A stretch of 12,480 nucleotides of DNA from Pseudomonadota bacterium (GCA_023454395.1 JAEYFY010000247.1:1-12480), one strand, 5' to 3'. Counted from the first letter of the stretch, positions 1 through 8,900 are shown. Translations and numbers: made by a program. Notes: generated by a model not told the origin, from the sequence alone.

Positions 1-38
1 ATTTCGGCTTCGTTTTGAGCTTAGGGAACAATTACACT

Positions 39-1229
39 ATGTTTGAGAAAATCATTGCTGCACCAGCCGATCCTATTCTGGGTTTAGCTGATAGTTTCCG
101 TTCTGATCCTCGTGAAAACAAAATTAATTTAGGAATTGGTGTTTACAAGGATGAGACAGGTAAAACACCTGTTTTAACCACTGTTAAGAAAGCAGAAAAA
201 TACCTGTTAGAAAACGAAACCACTAAAAACTACCTTCCTATTAGCGGTATCCCTGAATTTGGCAATGTGACCCAAGCACTTCTGTTTGGTGAACAACATC
301 CTATTATTACTGAAAAGCGCGCACGCACAGCTCAAGCACCGGGTGGTACAGGTGCTTTACGTATTGCTGCAGATTTTATTGCTCAACAAACCACAGCAAA
401 ACGTGTCTGGATCAGTAATCCAACTTGGCCTAACCATAATAATATTTTCCAAACTGCAGGTCTTGAGATCTGTAATTATGATTATTATGATGCAGAAAAT
501 CGCGGGTTAGATTTTGACGGTATGTTAGCAAGCCTTGCAAATGCACAGGCTGGTGACGTTGTCTTATTCCACGGTTGCTGTCATAACCCAAGCGGTATTG
601 ATCCAACAGAAGAACAATGGCGTCAATTAGCGACATTATCAGCAGAAAAAGGCTGGTTACCTGTTTTTGACTTTGCATACCAAGGTTTTGCGCGTGGTCT
701 TGAAGAGGATGCACAAGGCTTGCGTCTCTTTGCAGAAAAGAATCCTGAGCTTATTGTTGCTAGTTCATATTCTAAAAATTTCGGTCTTTACAACGAACGT
801 GTAGGCGCATGCACCATTGTTACCAAAGACAGCGACACGGCTGAAAAAGCCTTTAGCCAAGCAAAAGCAATTATTCGTGCAAACTACTCAAACCCACCAG
901 CACACGGCGCTTCAGTGGTAACTACTATTCTTTCTAACCCAGAGTTAAAAGAAGAGTGGATTGAAGAGCTGACAACCATGCGTGAACGAATTCAACGTAT
1001 GCGTCAATTGTTAGTGACCACACTACAAGAAAAAGGCGCTAAACAAGACTTTAGCTTTATTATCGACCAAAATGGTATGTTCTCATTTAGTGGTTTAAAT
1101 AAAGAGCAAGTTGAGCGTTTACGTGCTGAATACGGTATTTATATCGTGGGTTCAGGTCGTATTAACGTTGCAGGTTTAACCCTTGAGAATATGGTTCCAC
1201 TGTGTGAAGCCATTGTTGCAGTACTCTAA
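39..1229 (+). CDS. aspC: Aspartate aminotransferase (PLP-dependent, class I)
   Basis: This cytoplasmic enzyme moves the amino group between aspartate and 2-oxoglutarate, giving oxaloacetate and glutamate; the E. coli enzyme also accepts aromatic amino acids. The 396-residue length equals that of E. coli AspC, and the sequence aligns without apparent gaps. Visible active-site residues in this numbering are W130 (cofactor stacking), N183, D211 and Y214 (cofactor contacts), K246 in SSYSKNFG (Schiff-base lysine), R254, R280 (distal substrate carboxylate) and R374 in GSGRINVAG (alpha-carboxylate). I chose the ATG at 39 because the protein then begins [18 protein letters not shown], as in the family. 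An in-frame TTG at 15 would add eight unsupported residues. AGGGA at 23-27 is a plausible ribosome binding site with slightly long spacing. The promoter lies outside the window. The gene converges on gloC. TyrB is a related paralogue, but the match is closer to AspC. Confidence 0.97.
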   Translation: MFEKIIAAPADPILGLADSFRSDPRENKINLGIGVYKDETGKTPVLTTVKKAEKYLLENETTKNYLPISGIPEFGNVTQALLFGEQHPIITEKRARTAQAPGGTGALRIAADFIAQQTTAKRVWISNPTWPNHNNIFQTAGLEICNYDYYDAENRGLDFDGMLASLANAQAGDVVLFHGCCHNPSGIDPTEEQWRQLATLSAEKGWLPVFDFAYQGFARGLEEDAQGLRLFAEKNPELIVASSYSKNFGLYNERVGACTIVTKDSDTAEKAFSQAKAIIRANYSNPPAHGASVVTTILSNPELKEEWIEELTTMRERIQRMRQLLVTTLQEKGAKQDFSFIIDQNGMFSFSGLNKEQVERLRAEYGIYIVGSGRINVAGLTLENMVPLCEAIVAVL

Positions 1230-1255
1230 TTGCCTTCTAAAGTGTAATTAAGATA

Positions 1256-1289
1256 AATGCCACGTTATTAGCAACGTGGCATTTTTATT
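1256..1289 (+). terminator. Rho-independent terminator of aspC
   Basis: A perfect 11-bp stem pairs AATGCCACGTT (1256-1266) with AACGTGGCATT (1273-1283) around a 6-base loop, and a short T-run follows. It starts 26 bases after the aspC stop codon. The T-tract is much weaker on the other strand, so it probably serves mainly aspC. Confidence 0.85.
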
Positions 1290-1326
1290 GGCATAAAAGA
1301 AATATAAACCACACTTTTTTATTTAT

Positions 1327-1359
1327 AAAAAAGCTCTTTATAATAAAGAGCTTTTTCTT
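1327..1359. terminator. Bidirectional terminator between convergent aspC and gloC
   Basis: A 13-bp stem joins AAAAAGCTCTTTA (1328-1340) and TAAAGAGCTTTTT (1344-1356) with a 3-base loop. It has A-runs on the left and T-runs on the right, so it reads as a terminator in both directions. On the minus strand it sits 22 bases past the gloC stop codon. On the plus strand it is a second stop for aspC. Confidence 0.8.
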
Positions 1360-1380
1360 AATTAATGGATATTATCAGTA

Positions 1381-2031
1381 TTACCAGATTGGCATTTCAT
1401 CTTGTAAAAAAGGATTATATTGTCGTTCGTGCCCTAAATTAGACATAGGTCCATGTCCCGGAATAAACAGATAATCATCGCCTAAAGGTAAGACTTTATT
1501 TTTGATTGAAGCAATAAGATCGGCATGGTTTCCTCGAGGGAAATCGGTACGACCAATACTTTCTTTAAATAACACATCTCCCATAGAGATAAGTTTATTC
1601 TGATGATTTACAAAAATAATATGTCCCGGCGTATGACCAGGGCAATGTAAAACAGATAACGAAATTGTTTTACCAATTGTGATAGTATCGCCTTCATTTA
1701 ACCAGCTATCTGGTCTAAATGATTTTCCGCAAGGGAAATTAAACATACGGCACTGTTGTTCTAATTCTTCTAATAAGAAATTATCATCTTCATGAGGACC
1801 GTAAACAGGAACATTGAAGTGCTCAACAATTTGTGAGGTGCCTGCAATATGGTCGAAGTGCCCGTGTGTTAATAATACTTTGGTCAATGTTAATTGGCGT
1901 TCTTCGATTTCCGCAATAAGCGTTTCGACATCGCCACCGGGATCAACAATTGCCGCTTCCTTCGTTTCATCGCACCAAATAAGGGTGCAATTTTGCATAT
2001 AGTTTGTCACAGGTACAATGTGATACATCAT
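1381..2031 (-). CDS. gloC: Metallo-beta-lactamase-fold hydrolase, glyoxalase II type (YcbL/GloC)
   Basis: This is a small cytoplasmic metallo-hydrolase of 216 residues; E. coli YcbL has 215. Orthologues have been described as type II glyoxalases that hydrolyse S-D-lactoylglutathione to D-lactate and glutathione, the second step of methylglyoxal detoxification. The metal ligands are all present: H56, H58, D60 and H61 in THGHFDH, H133 in PGHTPGH, D152 in MGDV and H193 in PGHGP. The C-terminal ending NPFLQDEMPIW is typical of YcbL. Two tandem ATG codons (2031 and 2028) lie 6 and 9 bases after a GGAG motif, so either could start translation. The gene begins 35 bp after mepK with no terminator between, so co-transcription is likely. 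The short YcbL form lacks the C-terminal domain of classical GloB. The fold and family are certain; the substrate is inferred from orthologues. Confidence 0.93.
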   Translation of the reverse strand: MMYHIVPVTNYMQNCTLIWCDETKEAAIVDPGGDVETLIAEIEERQLTLTKVLLTHGHFDHIAGTSQIVEHFNVPVYGPHEDDNFLLEELEQQCRMFNFPCGKSFRPDSWLNEGDTITIGKTISLSVLHCPGHTPGHIIFVNHQNKLISMGDVLFKESIGRTDFPRGNHADLIASIKNKVLPLGDDYLFIPGHGPMSNLGHERQYNPFLQDEMPIW

Positions 2032-2066
2032 GAATCACTCCACTCTATTATCTAATTCTCAATAGA

Positions 2067-2615
2067 TTACCATGAGCGGACTGGTCCTGTATCAATATGC
2101 ACAAAATTACTTCTTGGATAATAGCCTACACCACCTGCTTTCATTCTTAATGCAACTTGACGCACTTTAGAAAGATCAGTGCCGAGTAAACGAAAATCCA
2201 TTGCTTGTCCACGCGTGTGATAGCTCTTCTTTGCCACTCCGCTACTACTGTGACGTAGATTATTATTCGTTACTAAAGAGCGATAACCTGAAATAAGCTC
2301 TACAGGTTTATTGTTATTAAGCATCACTTGCAATAAATAGATTTGGTCAAACAGTGCGGGATCAATGGTTTTGATTTTGTTTTGACGATAATCTCTAAAA
2401 AGGTGGTTTAATTTAGCAAGTTCCTGTTTATTATAACGTTTCCCATCAAAAAACTCGGCTTTAATAGTTTCACCAGTATTTAAATTATTAAAGCGAAGGA
2501 TTTTTGGTCGAGGTGTCGCTAATGAAGCAAAAGCATGAGAAGGCAATAACCCTAACCCCACTGCGGCCATACCAAGCCCCAGCCATTTACGGCGATGTGA
2601 ATCAATAATATCCAT
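2067..2615 (-). CDS. mepK: Tat-exported murein endopeptidase MepK (YcbK, peptidase M15/DUF882)
   Basis: The E. coli orthologue is a periplasmic zinc peptidase that cuts 3-3 (mDap-mDap) crosslinks in peptidoglycan. The 182 residues equal the E. coli length. The N-terminus carries a twin-arginine signal, SHRRKWLGLG with R8-R9, then a hydrophobic stretch and a likely cleavage site after AFA at residue 30. The M15-type metal motif SxHxxGxAxD is present (S131, H133, G136, A138, D140), with a further histidine, H173, in NFVHIDTG. The start at 2615 gives MDIIDSHRRK, as expected for the family; in-frame TTG codons upstream (2633, 2630) are unnecessary. The ribosome binding site is weak, a GAG about ten bases before the ATG. 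The gene lies downstream of ldtD, whose product makes the bonds MepK cuts, but a terminator separates them. It is probably co-transcribed with gloC. Confidence 0.94.
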   Translation of the reverse strand: MDIIDSHRRKWLGLGMAAVGLGLLPSHAFASLATPRPKILRFNNLNTGETIKAEFFDGKRYNKQELAKLNHLFRDYRQNKIKTIDPALFDQIYLLQVMLNNNKPVELISGYRSLVTNNNLRHSSSGVAKKSYHTRGQAMDFRLLGTDLSKVRQVALRMKAGGVGYYPRSNFVHIDTGPVRSW

Positions 2616-2697
2616 AGTATATGCACTCAACAATTATTTCAGAAGGAAGAACCTTCATTATGACAATATTTTTCTCGAATTGTTTCTTATAGTTTGT

Positions 2698-2726
2698 ATA
2701 GTATTGTAAATAATACTTCCTTTCAA
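2698..2726 (-). promoter_or_regulatory. Predicted sigma-70 promoter for mepK-gloC
   Basis: On the minus strand, TTGAAA (2726-2721, five of six consensus bases) is followed by a 17-base spacer and TACTAT (2703-2698, four of six). Transcription would start near 2691, giving a leader of about 76 bases that contains the GAAGG/CCTTC inverted repeat. The region is very AT-rich, so chance matches are likely. The support is the ideal spacing and the need for a promoter after the ldtD terminator. Confidence 0.4.
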
Positions 2727-2888
2727 TTTAATGCCATTAGTAATTTTATAAGTTTAGTTATTTATACTAAATTCTATTTTTATCATTCTATTTTTAATAG
2801 AAATTTTCAAAATATTTTATAATTTATTATATTTTTAGCCACCTTATAAATAATCAGAATTGAGCTTCATCATCTTATTGATTTATAT

Positions 2889-2923
2889 AAAATAAAGGGC
2901 AGCCGATTGAGCTACCCTTTATT
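2889..2923 (-). terminator. Rho-independent terminator of ldtD
   Basis: The arms AATAAAGGG (2891-2899) and CCCTTTATT (2915-2923) pair over 9 bp. The stem extends inward by three more pairs after one mismatch. On the minus strand the hairpin is followed by a T-rich run. It begins 20 bases after the ldtD stop codon and should limit readthrough from ldtD into mepK. Confidence 0.75.
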
Positions 2924-2942
2924 CAATTTATATTTATTTATA

Positions 2943-4670
2943 TTAAAAGTATTTCTTAATATTCTCTAAATAAGGTTGTGAATTGATCGTTATTTTGTCA
3001 TAACCATAAATATCTGCACGATATTGAGGAGCATTTTCCGGAGCCACCCATGCTGTTTGATAATATAAATAAACCGGAATACGTTCAGGAATTGGCGCAT
3101 ATTGTGTTGAACCACGTTTTAGTGCCGCATCAATTCTATCTTGTTTCCATCCAGCATCACCCAATAAAATTGAAGCAAGTTCAGAGGCCTTATTAACACG
3201 AATACACCCTGAGCTAATTGCCCTCATATTTTTTGCAAACAGTGAATGATTTGGTGTGTCATGCAGATATATCGCATCTGAATTTGGCATATTAAACTTA
3301 TAACGACCTAATGAGTTTGTTGGTCCAGGAGCCTGCCAAATTCGGTAAGGGAAGTTATTAGCACTCATATTTTGCCAATCAATATCGTAAGGGTTAATAG
3401 GATAAGCATCATTCCCCCATCCAGAATAAATGGTATATCCCTTACGACTAAAGTAACTAGGATCTGCTTTACCTCTAGGTACAATATCTTTACGAGTCAT
3501 GCTTATTGGCACATTCCAAGGTGGATTAACCACGACATTATTTAGCGCACTACTCATAATCGGTGTTTTTCTATCAGGGCGACCAACAATAACTTTTGAG
3601 TCGAGAATAAGCTCGTTATTGGCATAAAAATAGAGTGAGAAATCAGGAATATTAACCCAAATTCCAGTGTTACCAACAGCAGGCGTTAAGCGAAGACGTT
3701 GAATATTTAATGCCATAATGCTGGCACGCTGTGCTGGTGTTATATTTAACCACACTCGCGTTTGTCGCCCAATAACACCATCTGGCTCCAATCCATGAGC
3801 AGTTTGAAATAATTTAACAGCCGCAACTAAAGACGGATCATAAACCATTGTCGCAATTTCCTGCTCGTTTGCTGCCAACTCAGGAATTAATTTTAAATTA
3901 CGTAAAATTTGTCTCAGCGGTATAACTTCTTGTGATGATTGATTTGGCTTTAATGATGTCGTTCCTTTCATTTCAGGCCAAACAACTGAATCATGTAACT
4001 GCTTTCGTACTTCCTCTTTCATTAAGGCGTAATAAGGATGAGACGGTGCATAAGAAATAATAAAGCTACCTAAAGTGTTATTTTGAATATTTTGCTGTAA
4101 TTCCACGACTGATTTATCAGTTGGTGATGGTAATGTTTGAGTCACATCACGATACAGTAAAGATATGCCTGATTTATTTACTTGCTCAACAAAACTGATA
4201 TAGCCTAAAAAAGCATCTGATAAAATAAGATCACGCGCTTCTTTTGTTAATTCAGGCGCATCTAATTGTATTAGCCATTGCCCAAACTGAGGTTGGATTC
4301 CCGACATCGCCACTTCAGCAATTTGTTGCTGTAATTGCTGGACTATTTTTTCATCTTGCCAGATTAATGCTAAGTCATTTGCTTGGTAAACTTTCACTAG
4401 CTGGTTTAAATATAACGGTTTATATCCCGACGGGCTCCATGACTGTAGTTTTGTTCTTACTGCTAACTCAGTCAATGGTGGAGCCTTCATAACCACAGTT
4501 GCAGGTGCTGGCATAATTTCATTATTCACAGGAACTAATGTCGTGTTTTCTGTTTCGGGCGCAGATAAAGTCACCGACTCTGTTTCTGTGGCTATTGCAT
4601 AATGACTAGAAAGGAGTGTACCTATAACAACTGAATATGCGATTGCTCTTTTAATTGGTTGATACGCCAT
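2943..4670 (-). CDS. ldtD: L,D-transpeptidase LdtD (YcbB), periplasmic
   Basis: LdtD forms 3-3 (mDap-mDap) peptidoglycan crosslinks by a cysteine acyl-enzyme mechanism that most beta-lactams do not block; in E. coli it supports wall repair under envelope stress. The 575-residue protein has an N-terminal signal peptide (basic start, hydrophobic core, likely cleavage after AIA at residue 27). A scaffold region follows, then a peptidoglycan-binding type 1 domain near 250-310 (VKLFQTAHGLEPDGVIGRQT). The YkuD catalytic domain spans about 336-500 and holds H470 in YLHDTPNH and the catalytic SSGCIR with C489 and R491. It is about 40 residues shorter than E. coli YcbB (615, from memory), with the catalytic part intact, so the difference probably lies in the N-terminal part. 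AGGA precedes the ATG by four bases. The gene has its own terminator and probably its own promoter. Confidence 0.95.
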   Translation of the reverse strand: MAYQPIKRAIAYSVVIGTLLSSHYAIATETESVTLSAPETENTTLVPVNNEIMPAPATVVMKAPPLTELAVRTKLQSWSPSGYKPLYLNQLVKVYQANDLALIWQDEKIVQQLQQQIAEVAMSGIQPQFGQWLIQLDAPELTKEARDLILSDAFLGYISFVEQVNKSGISLLYRDVTQTLPSPTDKSVVELQQNIQNNTLGSFIISYAPSHPYYALMKEEVRKQLHDSVVWPEMKGTTSLKPNQSSQEVIPLRQILRNLKLIPELAANEQEIATMVYDPSLVAAVKLFQTAHGLEPDGVIGRQTRVWLNITPAQRASIMALNIQRLRLTPAVGNTGIWVNIPDFSLYFYANNELILDSKVIVGRPDRKTPIMSSALNNVVVNPPWNVPISMTRKDIVPRGKADPSYFSRKGYTIYSGWGNDAYPINPYDIDWQNMSANNFPYRIWQAPGPTNSLGRYKFNMPNSDAIYLHDTPNHSLFAKNMRAISSGCIRVNKASELASILLGDAGWKQDRIDAALKRGSTQYAPIPERIPVYLYYQTAWVAPENAPQYRADIYGYDKITINSQPYLENIKKYF

Positions 4671-4739
4671 AAATCCTCTACCCTCATCCCTTATTATTAT
4701 TTTGGTATCCTAGAATATTAGATGAGCTAGGCAAAGAGT

Positions 4740-4767
4740 TTTATAGGAATAAACTAATATTTTTAAA
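4740..4767 (-). promoter_or_regulatory. Candidate promoter for ldtD
   Basis: On the minus strand, TTTAAA (4767-4762) and TATAAA (4745-4740, five of six consensus bases) are separated by 16 bases. This would leave a leader of roughly 60 bases. The surrounding DNA is so AT-rich that other matches exist, including TTGCCT with TAGGAT closer to the gene, so the exact site is uncertain. Confidence 0.25.
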
Positions 4768-4969
4768 GTTTTGTAAGCCCTTGATAGAAATTTAATTTTA
4801 TTTAATCAAAAAAAGACTATTTAGCTGTTTTTATATTCAAATATATAATTTAAGTTAAAAGCACAATAAAAGAACAAAAGCAGACATACTGAAAATAAGC
4901 ATTCAGGAAATAATAAAGAATTGTGAATGGATAAATAAATAAGATTATTTAAATGGAAGGTATTTTAAA

Positions 4970-4998
4970 ATAGAAAAAGGCGTAGTTTCCTACGCCTT
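4970..4998 (-). terminator. Rho-independent terminator of aphA
   Basis: A perfect 9-bp stem joins AAGGCGTAG (4977-4985) and CTACGCCTT (4990-4998). On the minus-strand RNA the loop is GAAA, a stable GNRA tetraloop, and a T-rich tract (TTTTTCTATTTT in DNA) follows. It lies 28 bases after the aphA stop codon. Confidence 0.88.
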
Positions 4999-5026
4999 AC
5001 AAATAAAGGTAAACAAAGGGTAAAGA

Positions 5027-5740
5027 TTAATACTCTGAATTGATAACGACTTCTTCACCAAACTGACCTGCTTTTGGCAGTGGTTGGTAAGAAGAGTTAG
5101 CAGCACGCAGAATACGAATACCACGGATATTCAGTTCATCTGCTGCTGCGATATCAGCATCAGCATCACCGTAGTAAATTTTCAGTTTGTGATCACGCAT
5201 CCAGCTTACTTTGTTATTTGCGCCAGGTTGGTCACCAGCAAAAATAACAGGCTGCATTTTATCAGCAGGAATATTTAAGCCTTCTTGTACATATTTGGTC
5301 ACAGTCTCAGTTTTAGTTTGAGTACGACCTGTAATGAAATAAACAGTATCCCCACGTTTTAAGTGCATCTGAACAAGATCGATACCGACTTGTTTAGGCA
5401 TACTGAATTTATCCCACTCGTTATTCATTTTTTCCCAGAATTCTGGGTTTTTCAAGTAGCTGAAATCGTTTGGAGAGTATTCCAGTTTACCACGGTAGAA
5501 ACCAGGGCTTGAGAATAGAACGGTGTCATCAATATCAAAACCAACCGCCATCGGTGCTTGACCTTCAAGGCTTTTTTCAATATCAGCAACAGAAACCCAA
5601 TGAATTGGTTGTTGTTGTGCGAGTTGTGCAACAGTAACACCTGGGCTAACAACTTCTGGCAGATGTACTTTTGCCATTGCTGCGCCGTTTAAGCTTAACG
5701 CTAAAGCAATTGCACTAAAAGCTAACGTGACTTTACGCAT
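5027..5740 (-). CDS. aphA: Class B acid phosphatase AphA, periplasmic
   Basis: AphA is a secreted, magnesium-dependent, non-specific phosphatase and phosphotransferase of the DDDD (HAD-like) superfamily. It releases phosphate from nucleotides and other organic phosphomonoesters in the periplasm. Its 237 residues match E. coli AphA in length. Residues 1-23 form a signal peptide (MRK start, hydrophobic core, cleavage after AMA). The catalytic motif FDIDDTV gives D69 (nucleophile) and D71 (acid/base). T137-G138-R139 in FITGRT is the second motif, K177 the likely conserved lysine, and G191-D192 with D196 in GDADADI completes the metal site. The ending [11 protein letters not shown] is typical. 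AAGGAA lies 6 bases before the ATG. The gene sits alone between two terminators, at a position where E. coli has no aphA. The symbol aphA here means acid phosphatase, not the kanamycin-resistance phosphotransferase. Confidence 0.96.
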   Translation of the reverse strand: MRKVTLAFSAIALALSLNGAAMAKVHLPEVVSPGVTVAQLAQQQPIHWVSVADIEKSLEGQAPMAVGFDIDDTVLFSSPGFYRGKLEYSPNDFSYLKNPEFWEKMNNEWDKFSMPKQVGIDLVQMHLKRGDTVYFITGRTQTKTETVTKYVQEGLNIPADKMQPVIFAGDQPGANNKVSWMRDHKLKIYYGDADADIAAADELNIRGIRILRAANSSYQPLPKAGQFGEEVVINSEY

Positions 5741-5824
5741 TCTTTTTCCTTTAAATTTTTATATTAATCACATACGGTAATAATAATAAACATCATAATT
5801 ACATTTAAATGAGATATGGCGCAC

Positions 5825-5886
5825 GTTATACCACTTAAAATTTCATTTTTTTGTTAATTTGCTTTCATTTTTTGATCTATGTAACA
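5825..5886 (-). promoter_or_regulatory. Predicted aphA promoter with CRP-like site
   Basis: On the minus strand, TGGTATAAC (5833-5825) looks like an extended -10 element, with no good -35 hexamer 17 bases upstream. Further upstream, TGTTA-N6-TCAAA (5886-5871) matches eight of ten bases of the CRP half-sites TGTGA-N6-TCACA. If transcription starts near 5818, the centre of this site is at about -60.5, close to the -61.5 spacing of class I CRP promoters. Two A-tract repeats (AAAAAATGAAA on this strand, 22 bases apart) fill the space between. All of this is motif inspection only. Confidence 0.35.
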
Positions 5887-5890
5887 CTTT

Positions 5891-5930
5891 AAAAAAAGAA
5901 GGCGCTACAAGCATAAGCCCGTAGCGCCTT
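5891..5930 (-). terminator. Rho-independent terminator of the mukFEB operon
   Basis: A perfect 10-bp GC-rich stem pairs AAGGCGCTAC (5899-5908) with GTAGCGCCTT (5921-5930) around a 12-base loop. On the minus strand, TTCTTTTTTT follows. It starts 35 bases after the mukB stop codon and separates the muk operon from aphA. Confidence 0.87.
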
Positions 5931-5965
5931 TATTCTTACCCCTTGGGGCTGATAATCGAATAAAA

Positions 5966-8900
5966 TTATTCTGTTATTTCAGCAACATTTGATGATGCAA
6001 TTTTATCTTTTTCCGCCTGTTGACCAAAACCTTTTAAACCAACAACATGTACATGTTCAGTGCCGTTGAACACTTTACGTACTAATTTATAGGTTGTTCC
6101 TTTTTCTGGGCTGATATTTTCTGGTGCCGCAATAATTAACTGCATATCAAGACGATCGCAAAGCTCAAATAACGTTGCAATAGATTTCGCATCTAAACGC
6201 GCCGCTTCATCGAGGAAGAGTAAACGACAAGGAGAGATATCTTTTCCTCTTAAGCGTCGTGATTCTTCTTCCCAGCTTTGTACCACCATCACCAGAATTG
6301 ACATCCCCGTACCAATCGCTTCACCTGTTGATAAAGCACCACTTTCTGCTTTTAACCAACCTTCTGGTCCACGATTCACTTCGACGTCCATTTCAAGGTA
6401 ATTACGGTAATCTAACAGCTCTTCACCCACGGTTTGTGGCATACGTTGACCAATATCCACTTGAGGGTTTAAACGCTGATAAAGCTTCGCCATTGCTTCA
6501 GAGAAAGTAAGATTTTGGTTTTTAAATAGATCTTGATATTGGTTATCTTCTTCAGATAACACATCCAATAATACTTGATGACTTTCACGAATATTGACAT
6601 TGAGTCGGACACCACGCACCTGACCAAATGAAACCGCTTGCAAGCCTTGGTTTAACATACGGATACGATTTTGCTCACGCTGAATAGTTTTACGAATAAT
6701 ATTCGCGACACTTCGTGAACTAATCGCTAATTTTTGCTCACGACTCGTTAACTCTTCCGTTAAACGAGCAAGTTCGATTTCCATCTGTTCAATTGCATCA
6801 ACCGGATCATCCGTTTTAATGATGTCTTGGCGGATACGTTCTCTTAAATGCTGGTATACCGCAATAAAGAACTGAACTTTACGATCAGGGTATTTTGCAT
6901 CTTCTGAGCGACGTAACGCATCACGTAAATATTCATTATCAGCAACCGCTTGGCGTAAAGCACCTAACGCTTTATCCGACATTGAGCGTAGTTCATCAGC
7001 AGAAAGATAAGCAAAGTCTCGTCGATGTAAGCGACGCTCCATACCATTTTCTTTCACTAATCGCATAACCGCGCACCAACCCGCTTTTGCACTCACAACA
7101 TGCTCACGAATTTGAATGTAGTCACGTTCAAGTTTACGAATTTTCTTGGTTAGGTTATCTCGCTCAGCTTCACTCAGTGCGATATCTCGCTCAAGTTGAC
7201 TAATACGCGCGCGGTTTGCACTTACCGCAGAATAGCGTTGATCACGCAGCTCTTTAGCTCTTGTCTCTGCACCAATATCGATATGAACGCCGGTATCACG
7301 CATCTCTTGCTCAAGTTCTCTGAGCAATTCAGATTTAGTGTCAAAGGAGCTTTTTAATGATGCAAGTACTTGATTAAATTGAGCGCATTGTGCTTGTTGC
7401 TGACGATAAAGTTCTCTTGCTGTAGCACGTTCTGTTTCTGCCATTTCTAAACGGTGACGTAGTTTCTCATTGAGATCACTATTTTCACTGACAATCTCAA
7501 CGGCATCACTATAACTAAAGTGTGGGCGGCGCTGTACCACTTCCACCAGCAAGAAAGCCTGTTGCTGATAATGTTGTTGCTCTGCTTTTGCTTGCTCGTA
7601 ATCTTGCGCTAATTGTTCATGCGCTTGTGGATCACTTTGCAAAATTGAAGCGATAGGCTCTAATGTTGCTAATGCTTTTTCGTGGCGCTGTAAGTGACGC
7701 ATTGACTCTTCAGCGGCATACAGTTCTTCACGTAACTCTTCAACACGATCAATTAGAGTTTCATCCATCAAGATATTAACTTGAGGAATAAGTTTATTAA
7801 GAAGATTCAGCGATTCTTTAGTCCGAGCATAATGTTGACGCTGTTGCTGAGTACTCTCTTCGTATTGTGCTAAAGCTCTTTCTAGCTCGTTACGTCGTTG
7901 ATTCAACTGACGAATATTTTCTTCAGGATCAGCCTCAAATGCCACAGAAATATGTTGTCCCACAAACTGACTAAAGGCATGGTGAGCACGTTGGATCTTC
8001 TGTACATCAAAAGCTTGTGTTGCGTAAAGCTCAGCAAGCTCATCACGCTGACGCGATAAAATTTCTAATTGATTTTCACGCGCAGCTCGACCAAATAGTG
8101 GGATTTCAGGGTAGCGAGAATAACGCCATTGTCTATCTGAACTTTTGATAAGAACGGCTTTGTCCATCTCTTGAGCATTAAATACACTGTCATCGAAAGA
8201 TTGTGGGTCGCCTTCAATAAAATAGAGATCTTCAGGGCAATCTTCTAATGTTTCTAATTGCTCCTGAACTTGAGATAAGTCTTGCACAACAATTGCATGA
8301 CGTGCAGGACCATATAATGCAGAGAAATAAGGCGCATCATCTAACGTAATATCATCATAAATTTCTGATAATAAAACACCATTAAAACGTTCCGCTAGCG
8401 TAATTAAGCGCCCATCTTCAGCGCCACTTGGCTGACTTAAACGTTCAATTTGCGCTTCAATCTGTTGTTTGCGAGTTGCCGTTTCATCACGTAATACTGT
8501 TGCTTCACGCTCTTTCTCAAGTAACTGTTGCATATATTCTGTTACTTGATGACCCGTTTCAAAAGATTGACGAGTTTGTTCACATAATTGTGTTAACGCA
8601 TCTTGTGCCGCAAGCCAAGACGGTGCTTGTTTTTTCAGCTTTTCAATTTGTTGTTTTAGTTGATCTAGCTCTTGGCGCATTTGCATGCGGTGTTCACCAG
8701 ACTCATTAACATAATCGCTAAGCTCTTCAATTTTAGCTTCTAATTCATCTTGAAGAATTAACAAATCATCAGGCTCCATCGGTTTGCCATGATATTTGTT
8801 AAACTCTTCAAGTTGACGCTCTGCGTTATTTCGTTGATGTAAACGCTGTTCTAATTCAGCTAACTGCATACGAATAGGATGAACCCTATCCGCTTGATGT

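Larger units (their letters stand above)
2616..2942. other. AT-rich intergenic region between mepK and ldtD
   Basis: This 327-bp gap has no credible open reading frame. It holds the ldtD terminator (2889-2923) and a predicted mepK promoter (2698-2726). It also has a small inverted repeat, GAAGG-AAGAA-CCTTC at 2642-2656, which would lie in the mepK leader. A 12-base direct repeat ATTCTATTTTTA occurs at 2771-2782 and again at 2785-2796. The remainder, about 2727-2880, is extremely AT-rich with no structure I can name. Confidence 0.6.
4671..5026. other. AT-rich intergenic region between ldtD and aphA
   Basis: This 356-bp gap has no credible gene on either strand. It holds the ldtD leader with its GAGG ribosome binding site, a weak promoter candidate near 4740-4767, and the aphA terminator (4970-4998). 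The stretch from about 4780 to 4968 is A/T-rich with no conserved motif I recognise. A small RNA cannot be excluded, but nothing visible supports one. Confidence 0.6.

Noticed and set aside
15..38. In-frame TTG at 15 as the aspC start
   Set aside because: It adds eight residues absent from the family. The ATG at 39 gives the expected N-terminus and has a Shine-Dalgarno-like AGGGA upstream.
430..714. Minus-strand open frame of 94 codons inside aspC
   Set aside because: It is entirely antisense to conserved aspC codons, with low-complexity composition and no recognisable domain.
2616..2633. TTG codons upstream of mepK as the start
   Set aside because: They would extend the protein in front of the expected MD-RRK Tat signal and have no good ribosome binding site.
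2771..2796. 12-base direct repeat ATTCTATTTTTA with a 14-base period
   Set aside because: Only two copies exist in a very AT-rich stretch. There is no array, insertion-sequence end or attachment site around them.
8428..8709. Plus-strand open frame of 93 codons with hydrophobic stretches inside mukB
   Set aside because: The leucine and valine-rich product is the antisense reading of Gln/Glu/Lys-rich coiled-coil codons, not a membrane protein gene.
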